Part shown: piece by piece, positions 55,869 through 64,000 of the stretch
Layout: every line of letters starts with the position of its first letter
Numbering within the stretch: the stretch's first letter is position 1
From: Heliocidaris erythrogramma
Lineage: Eukaryota; Echinodermata; Echinoidea; Camarodonta; Echinometridae
Reading direction: 5' to 3'
NCBI GenBank assembly: GCA_025617745.1
Contig: CM046871.1
Location: 35,994,722 to 36,058,721, forward strand
Length of the DNA stretch: 64,000 nucleotides
Position numbers and translations under genes: made by a program
Notes under the pieces: generated by a model
The model's input: the letters and a program-made list of their open reading frames with translations, nothing else
Told to the model about the DNA's origin: nothing
Database searches by the model: none

Positions 55869-56551
55869 AGAATGTGGCTTTTAAACCCATTCAGGATCTG
55901 GCTAAATTGATCAGTATTCCTTCTTAACATCAGGAAAACTTATTTTATTATTACCACATTTTTCTAATAAAAGGACTTGTGTCTGAAAAGAATATTCATG
56001 GACAGCACTACGTTTTTTTTAAGTTAGGAAATTGAATATTTGTCTGGAAAACAATGATTTGAAACATTACAACATGTTGCCAGTTAAAGGTTTATAATCC
56101 TTATTTTACTTTTTAAAATTCTTGATGTCAAACACTGGGACATACAAGAGAAATTGACACAATGTGTGCAGAAATTATTACTCTTTCTGCTCATGTCGTA
56201 TATATATTTAAGAGTTGGCCCAACCCTGTTGGTTCTGTGGAGGGCAAATGCCACCCAAAAATTGTAATGTGTTAGGACCAAGAATGGCTTGGTTTTTTTT
56301 TTTTTCTTGTTTTGCTTCTTTTTTTTTTAAAGTGGGACTAGAACAGTGGTTACCGGTAGTTGTATGCAATTTTGAATAGGTATGTCCTGTATATCGTCGG
56401 CCTTATGCCAAAAGTGCCTTATCACTGTATAAAGTCTATGGCCTTAAGGCCCTTTTGGCATATGGCTGACGCAATCATATGCTGTATATTATCTTAGAAA
56501 ATTTAAAGGAGCATAAAACTATGCTATAATGTGTATGAATTTACTCTATGG

Positions 56552-56856
56552 CCCGTATTCTCCAGTTTAACTTAAACCTTGGTTTAAATCTGTGGTTTAA
56601 CTATGGGTAGCCAAAAATGTCAAAATTTGTTTACACTGTATGTTCCTTATGTTTACTGGATTCTGGTCTCTTGCTTTAACGGTCAAGAAAACTATTGTAC
56701 TTATCATTCCCGACAGTTTTTAAAAGTTTGAGTACCCAAAATGCTGATAAATTGAATATCTACTGTTAGAGATTTGTGTCACACTTGGCTGCCCATAGTT
56801 CAACCACACGTTTAGACCATGGTTTAAGTAAAACCGGAGTTCAGAATACGGGCCAA
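56552..56856. mobile_element. MITE with GGCCCGTATTC ends, second copy
   Basis: Counterpart of 40477-40781 within the large duplicated segment. Confidence 0.75.
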
Positions 56857-57963
56857 TGAGTTTTCTTTCATACTCAGCTATATAGTCATCCTTTTAGATC
56901 ATCAACATTTTATGCATATACATAAATAATATTTACTCTCTTATCAATATCAATCATTGCTGCATTATTAAAGTTACTATTTAAAATTCTATTTTACACA
57001 ATGCAAATCAGCCATGCAACTAATGAAATTAAATTTGTAGATAATTATATCAAGTTTTATGCCTAGCCCTCATGTAAGTTTACCAAACAGTTGTAAATGA
57101 AAAGTTATTAGAAAGTAGAAGACATTTTATTGCACTTTTGCAATATCTGAATTGGGACCTTTTTAAGAGCAGTAAACTGCCCAGTCAGAGAGGGAGGGGG
57201 GGGGGGGGGGGGGGAGGGGAGAGAAGTCAATTATTTTTTTTTTACATCTGGTATCCAGAAGGGAAGAATTGCAGCTTTATCTTATTAATACAAATACTTA
57301 TTTCATGAGTTAATAATTATCAAGTTATTATCAAATACCTGATTGATTGATTGATGATTTATTTGCCCGACTTCATCATTGACCAAAAGAATTTGACCAC
57401 CGATGTTTTTCATTTAGATTAATTATATGAATTTAGTTTAATTGTATTTATTATTTTGAGATGAGGATATGCACAGAAGAATAAATGTACTGAAATATGG
57501 TGTATTAAATAAAGGATCATATTGTATGCTTACAATGCAGAAATACTGTACTGGATAATGCTATATCATCTGTTATCTGAGAATGTGAAGCATGAGACAG
57601 TGTTGTAGCTACATCAGGCATGTGCCCCCCCCCCCCCCCCGGAAAAAAATAAAAAATTAATAAAATAAAAATAAAAAATAACAAATAAATAAATAACAAT
57701 AAATAAATAAATAAAAAAAAAAAAAAGAGGAAGAGAAAAAGGGGGGGGGGTGGGGAGATAAAAAGAACCATAGAAAGGAGATGTTTGTATCCCTTCACAC
57801 TGTATTGGTGGCTTGTTCATTCACATTTCATATCATTGGTGAGAGGAGGGGCTCATGGTATGCTACTGCCGTAAAGACCAAATTTTGCAAAGCTCGTATT
57901 GGATGAGGAAAAAGATGTTAGAATGGTAGGGGGACAAGAGAGCATGAAGGGGCGAGAAGAGTT

Positions 57964-57994
<31 letters not shown>

Positions 57995-60900
57995 AGGAAG
58001 ATGGATATAAAGGAGAAAAGGAGATAGAGAGGGGTGGAGAGAAGTTAGAGGAGAGGGTGGGAGATAAGGATGAGAGAACGAGAGGGGCAAGGTCAAATCA
58101 AAATAAGAAAAAAGAAAAAAAGGCCGAGAAGTGATTTTTATATTAAGAGATAAGAGGGAGAGAGAAAGAGTTGAGAGATAAGAGAGAAAATGAAAACAAT
58201 GGAAGAAAAAATCAGAAGGACGAAAGGGACAGACGTATAAAGAGAAGGAATTGACCAAAAAGAGAGGGGAGAAGAATAGGGTTAAAGGGAGTATTGTATT
58301 TACATCATACCATTCCGACTGGTAGCCCATTTTGGCCTTCTCCATACCATGACTATAAGCCTTATAAATACCTTGCCATTTCTGTTAGTAACTCCATTTG
58401 GGTCTCCTGTCGGATACAATTTAAAATGTCAAAATTTCGTATGTAATCTTACTTCAATTCATTTAAAAACCCAGTCGTCAGGCCCGTAACTAGGCGGGTT
58501 CAGGGGGTTCGAACGAAACCCCCCCCCCCCCCGTTGGCGAGCAGAGGTCCGCTTGAAGAAAAAAAGATAAATTAAAAAAAAGAAGCGAGGGGAGAGATGA
58601 TGGAAAGGGAAAATAACGTGATAAAATATCGGTCTTGCCGTCTATTTCAATACATTTGATTTTGATTTTTTCCCGTAACTTCCTAATCTGGCAAATCTAT
58701 AATTAATCAATGTCGTCTTTCACCATTCATTTTCGAATTTTGTACGTTATGCCATGTTGCAATCGATTTATTATTCAAATTCGTTTGTAGTATCCATGAC
58801 AGGCCTGTAACGAGGCGGGGGCGGGGATGGGGGAGTGGTGGGGGTTCTGAGGGTGCGAACACCCCCCCCCCCCAAAAAAAAAGCAGAAATATGCTTGAAC
58901 AACAACAAAAAAATATCATAAGGCGAAAAAATTCTCCAAAGTGACATCAGAATAGTGATTTTTAGGTTAAAAATTTGAAAACATTTCCATATACCAACTG
59001 GCTTAGATAGGGGAGTGCGCACAAGGGAGTCACGTGAAAGGGGAGAGAGGAAGGAAAGTGGGAAACAATGTGAGATAATAGGGTTTGCAGCCAGGTTTCC
59101 AGTCAATTTGAACACTTTTTTATTTGCTTTTGTCCTGCAACTTCATAGTAAGGCCTATAGTCAATATACGTCTTTCGCCATTCATTTTCGAAATTTATTG
59201 ATTTTGTCAAAGACTGAAAAGTTCAAAGAGTTATTCAAAATCGTCTCCCGCTCGTTGTAAGGTCTATGTGACGAATCTTGAAATCGACTTCCCAGAGATG
59301 GATTTGATAAAATTTTGCCAGGTCGGACGAATTCGATTGAAATCTGATGAAAATGAATGGAGATAATGTTGAAGTTGATTCACCATTTAAACCGTTTTTT
59401 TTTTATTATTAAACTATCTTTGACATCTGACATATCCTATCAGCCTATAGGATGAAATTGAATAGCATTTTGATCTTTCAAAAGTGTTAGATTGGACAGG
59501 AAATCCTGACAAAACAAGGAAATAGATTGCTTAAAACACCATACAAAGATAACGTGGGAAGATAAGCAGTGATAAGCATGATAAGACTCAAATGAAATCT
59601 GTGGTAATGGAATATAATAGTGAAATATAGAAACCATATAATGGAAAAGAGAGAGGGGTATTTAATGTGTCTGTTCACTTTAAAATGGAAAATTTTCCCG
59701 CTTGCATGGAGTACTCCTGGAGGACCCGGTCGGTCTAGTCATTCAGGCCCTTAAAATTATGGCCCTCTAATCCAGCCTGTTCAACCGGAGAAACTATAAT
59801 CAGAAATAACAAGATCCCCCGATATAACACTTGGGGTGTTTTGGAAATAACATTTGGGAGATAGAAAAGTGCGTTTTCCGTCGTTCACTTCGCTCATTCA
59901 CAAAACTTTGAAACAAGATAGTTTCAGGCAGCGAGGACCATGAATATTTCCAAATTATGTTATTATGTCCATGAATATTCAATGTTATGACTATTTTCGA
60001 GCACGTCACTGCTTTTTCGCCATGGCGCCCAGAAATTAGGATTACCATAGTTACTTTCTATATTGAAATGAACAACGAATTAAAGTGCATTTTCCTTCCT
60101 CGCTCGCAAATCTTAGAAATGAGTTTCAGGCAGCGAGGTCCATGAATATTTCCATAAGGATGTTATTGCAACATCCAGGCAGGTCGCTGCCCTATCGCCA
60201 AGGCACCCAAATACTTGTTAGGTCCACTTTCTATACTGAAATGAGTAACGGCAAAGTAAAGTATACCTCGCTCGCTTCGCTCACTAGCCACCAAACCAGA
60301 TAGTTTCATGCAGCGAGGTCACGTCACTGCCCTATCGCCATGGCGCCCGGATATTAGGGTTACTTTCTACAAAAGAACAACAGCAAAGTCCCCCGCCCCC
60401 GTTCGCTTCACTTCCTAAAAACTTTATTAATATGAATGATTCCTGCATATGGCAACAAGATGACCGGAGATATAGCTTTACTTTTCACTAATGAAATACA
60501 ATTTTGCCATTTAAAAATACTTTTTTATTTTTCTCTCGATCGCTTTGCTCGCTCGCGGTATTTGGAATCCTACAGTGGTAGCATATGTTCAGGCTTCACA
60601 TTTGGCCCACCCATAATTCTGACTACGCTCGTGCCTAAACCCTTCGAGGGGCACGCCCCCTGACCCCCACCCGCCACCCCTACTCGGTCGCTTCGCTCCC
60701 TTAGAAAGGTCCACTTTTTCCAATGTTGAACCCCCCGCAAAAATCCTAGTTACGGGCATGGTCGTGGTCAGGTGTGGGATGGCCTGAACATCATGATGTG
60801 CACACTGCATTAACGTATGCCACCATCAAGAAATAAAATCAATAAAATCAATAAAAATAAAAAATAAAAATAATGAAAAAATAGCTTAAATTTACAATAT

Positions 60901-61593
60901 TATTGACACATTTCCCGACTGCACATGTTAAGCATTAAGCAAGTGGGATCATAATATGAACCCCCCTACACACACACACACACACACACACATCGCTGTA
61001 GTGACCCCTGTGCTGTCCCCCCCCCCCCCTCCTGCCATTCAAACGTCGGCTAACTGGTGAATATAGCTTTGTAAATTGAACATTGAGAATGATCCTGTAT
61101 GTTTGGATTTTGAATCAATAAATGAATATGAATTTGAATTTGAAAAAAAAAATTAAAAGTGACTTCTCCTTCCTCCCCCGTTTTCTTACCAAGAATGAAG
61201 CACAAGCGATGGAACGTCGGGCTCCGGCAATGGAAGTGGTGGGGGGGGGGGGGGGGACCTTTTGTCCGCCAAACGAAAGGCGTCTCCACTTCCATACACT
61301 TCCATTGTAGGCATAAGGAATTTCTTGGGATATCTATTTACGATAAATAGGCTAGTAATGGCATCAGAATACAAACTGTTTTTTAATCGGTTTCTCCGAT
61401 TTTTAACTTTGTCACAAACAACTTATTTGGGGGCAAGAATTCATAAGAATTGATTTCAAGTCAGGTCAGGCCTGTCCGACATAGCAACAAATAAGGTATA
61501 CAACCTATATTCTGACTTTTGAATTATGCGATAACTCCAAACAGATGATTGCAATAATTCGTCAACAGCGTATTTTGGGTAAAGGCGTTCCTA

Positions 61594-61821
61594 AATAGAC
61601 CGCTTCGGTAATGTATGCAAATTTTATGCATACTTTTCAAACAAAGGTTGTTCTTGACAACCTGAGAGCTTGCCGGGCATAGCAACAAATAATGTATGGA
61701 ACTGGATTCAACGCATTGAGGCTCATTTATAAAAAAAGCATGTTCATCGAATAGCTCGTCACTAGGTGCTCAGAGAATATATATGTGCATAAATTTGTAT
61801 ACATTACAGAAGCGGTCTATT
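61594..61821. mobile_element. MITE with AATAGACCGCTTC ends, duplicate of copy 1
   Basis: Counterpart of 45539-45766 within the large duplicated segment. Confidence 0.75.
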
Positions 61822-61864
61822 TGAACACATTTTACAGGGAACTGGACCCATATTCATAAAACAT

Positions 61865-62773
61865 TTAAAGGAGAATTACGCTCAAAAATAAAGACGATAG
61901 TGTTCAAAGGTGTTATTTATTCCTACTTGTTAGACTATATGGCTTCGCGTCAAAATATACGAGATCGATACGAATCAAATTTTTCTGAGCAAGATTTACC
62001 ATCTGCTAGCAATATGTATCGTCTGCTAGCAGCACATGGGGGCTGCCATTTTGTTTATGTGTACAAGAAGATTTTCTTAATCCAAATGCTCAATTTCCTT
62101 TTTCAAAATTAAAAACCCATTTGAGATTAAAAATATGGAATAGATATGTCAATTTATTTTTAAACTGAAGATTTCCTTATATATTTCTGTTGAAAATCGA
62201 TATTCGCTTAATAGAAATCTATTTTCTCGATACTGGACGTATGGGACGGAGCAAATTAATTCAAATTTTATGGATGCTTCTTCCCTGAGCATCTATAGCG
62301 GCAAACTATGCATTCACCTGCTTTCGGATAATGGACTTGAAAAGTCAGAATGCATGCTGCATTATTATGTTCTGCTCTGTTTGGCAAACCCAAGAAAATA
62401 GATTTTTGTTAAGCAAAACCAGACAATTTAAAAGTATCATTATTAAGATTTAATTTTTATAATACATGTAAACACACACTTTATATTTTCCGTCACATGT
62501 GGGATTTTAGGTAATGAAGAAAATCAATTTAGGATTTGGATTCAAAATATCTTCCTGACTGGAACATTTCTCAATGGTTCATGTACAACTCCAAATCAGC
62601 AAGAAAATGGCAGCCCCCATGTAAATGAGTAGGAGACGATACCGGGTGTTGGAATATCTTTATTTATACCCTTTTCTGATATCTCATTAGAAAATGATTT
62701 GGGCCAATAAGTAGGAATTTATTACACCTTCCAATATAAGTAAATTTGTAATCAGGGCTTAATTCTCCTTTAA
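61865..62773 (+). mobile_element. TTAA-flanked MITE, family T1, copy 4
   Basis: Counterpart of 45810-46718 within the large duplicated segment; appears essentially identical to it. Confidence 0.8.
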
Positions 62774-64000
62774 ATACTATTTGCAAAGGCAACAGGGCAT
62801 GGCTGGTTGCCAATTAGGTCTAGTATAAGATTTTATGAATATGGGCCCTGGTCTTCTGTAAAGCAAGGGTTACGCCAGAACCGAATTCTCCCGAATAAAT
62901 TCGGACCGATTCTGCCCGAATATGGCCTGAATCGGATGGATTCGGTTGATACGGAACTTACAGCTCCCGAATCAGAGACGAATAGGTCCCGAATAGGTCC
63001 CGAATCAAGCAGAATCGCCAAGAATTGACCCGAATCGATTTTGGGCATCCCGAATAAAGTCGAATGGCAATCCGAATAGAGGCCAGAATCGAGCCAAAAA
63101 AAAAGGCACAAAATTTTTTTTCGCCAAACCTTCTAAAAACGCTTAGTAAGGGGCTATGGGGTCCAATTTCGCTCCATAATTACCTGACAAGCAAAAAAAA
63201 AAAAAGGTTTCACTCCAAAAAAAGGGGGGGGGGGGGCACAATCGACAAAATGGCGGATCGTCAATGGTAAAAACTCATACTTCTCTTCCAAAAGGGGGGG
63301 GGGGGGCACGGGCCGGCTGTGCCCCCCCCCTGGATCCGCCAATGTTATTCGGGTCTATTTGGCTAGATAGATCCTCTATAGATCTAGATAGATCTATAGA
63401 GGGTCTCAAGAACCTCCGGTTCTTGGAAGCAGCCTACATTCAATTTGGAGACCCTCTTTTGTGTAGACAAAAGGAGTTCGTCCAAGCATTGCGTTTGTTT
63501 TAACTATGCAGGATGTGCCCAGTTTAGCTTTCAGTATAACTAGTTGATTTTCTTGTTATTTGTTCATATCTGCGTGATAACCTGATGAGTTGCAGATCGA
63601 AAAGCTTCGTTATCATTTTAATGTTTTAATATGTTACTGTTTAAAGCCATTTGGAAAGTTAATGTATCATAATTTTTATTCAATTTATCGAAATATATTG
63701 GGGTGGATGATAATACAGGGCATCCCCCACCTCATATTTTTTTTTGGGGATATATACCCCCATCCCCGGGATCGGCACTCACGTGTCCATTGGTTTATGC
63801 AGTATCTTATTCTTTTGTGCAATCCAAAAAAATCAAATACATGTACCTGGATCAGGAGCCGCGGAGCGTTTTTGAAAGTGAGGGGGAGGGGGCTGATCTG
63901 CTTTCCTTTTCATTAATGACAATTTTCACACCTTTTTTACGACATTTTATAAAAGTGTCTACTAAAAAAAAGTGAGGGGCTGCAGCCCCCAGCCCACCGG

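Larger units (their letters stand above)
53783..64000 (+). repeat. Second copy of 37704-47941
   Basis: Collinear and same orientation; the offset stays between 16055 and 16079, changing mainly where homopolymer lengths differ. TMLHE exons 7 and 8 and the piggyBac-like, GGCCCG, AATAGACC and T1 elements are all present at matching positions. Differences are few substitutions, one-base indels and poly-G/C length. The match starts at the gap edge and runs off the right end of the window. Confidence 0.97.

Overview
This is a eukaryotic, intron-rich and very repeat-rich window with no prokaryotic or organellar features. The many small inverted-repeat transposons, long poly-G/poly-C runs, scattered TAGGCCTA motifs and the divergent but complete metazoan gene suggest a marine invertebrate, perhaps an echinoderm or another invertebrate deuterostome. 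That placement is inference; nothing here fixes the species.

The one gene I can reconstruct fully is on the + strand from 15204 to 39792. It encodes a mitochondrial trimethyllysine dioxygenase (TMLHE family, first enzyme of carnitine biosynthesis). Eight coding exons join with matching phases at every junction and give 419 residues, against 421 for human TMLHE. The central exon, which carries the iron-binding His-x-Asp, is present twice: 27403-27551 and 32889-33037. Both are exactly 149 nt, both have intact splice sites and the same phases, and they are about 48% identical in protein. Because 149 is not a multiple of 3, a transcript containing both would shift frame, so they look like mutually exclusive exons that give two enzyme forms. 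This is the most interesting biology in the window.

Layout. 1-246: probable partial exon of an unidentified minus-strand gene. 247-8551: small transposons, then a roughly 6.4-kb element with 30-bp terminal inverted repeats and 9-bp target duplications, filled with about 29-30 copies of a ~212-bp satellite. 8940-11237: decayed minus-strand LINE (reverse transcriptase, RNase H, C-terminal Cys/His motif). 11238-15203: two Mutator-like miniature elements and a long foldback with tRNA-like arms. 15204-39792: the TMLHE gene, with introns full of MITEs, SINE-like copies, a 150-bp tandem array inside an inverted-repeat element, and a pyrimidine minisatellite. 39793-48300: downstream repeats. 48300-53282: a promoter-like stretch, hairpin elements and a long polypurine tract. 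53283-53782: exactly 500 Ns. 53783-64000: a near-identical second copy of 37704-47941, including the last two TMLHE exons.

The second copy begins exactly at the gap and shares every transposon insertion with the first. It is most simply an uncollapsed second haplotype or an assembly duplication, although a real recent tandem duplication is not excluded.
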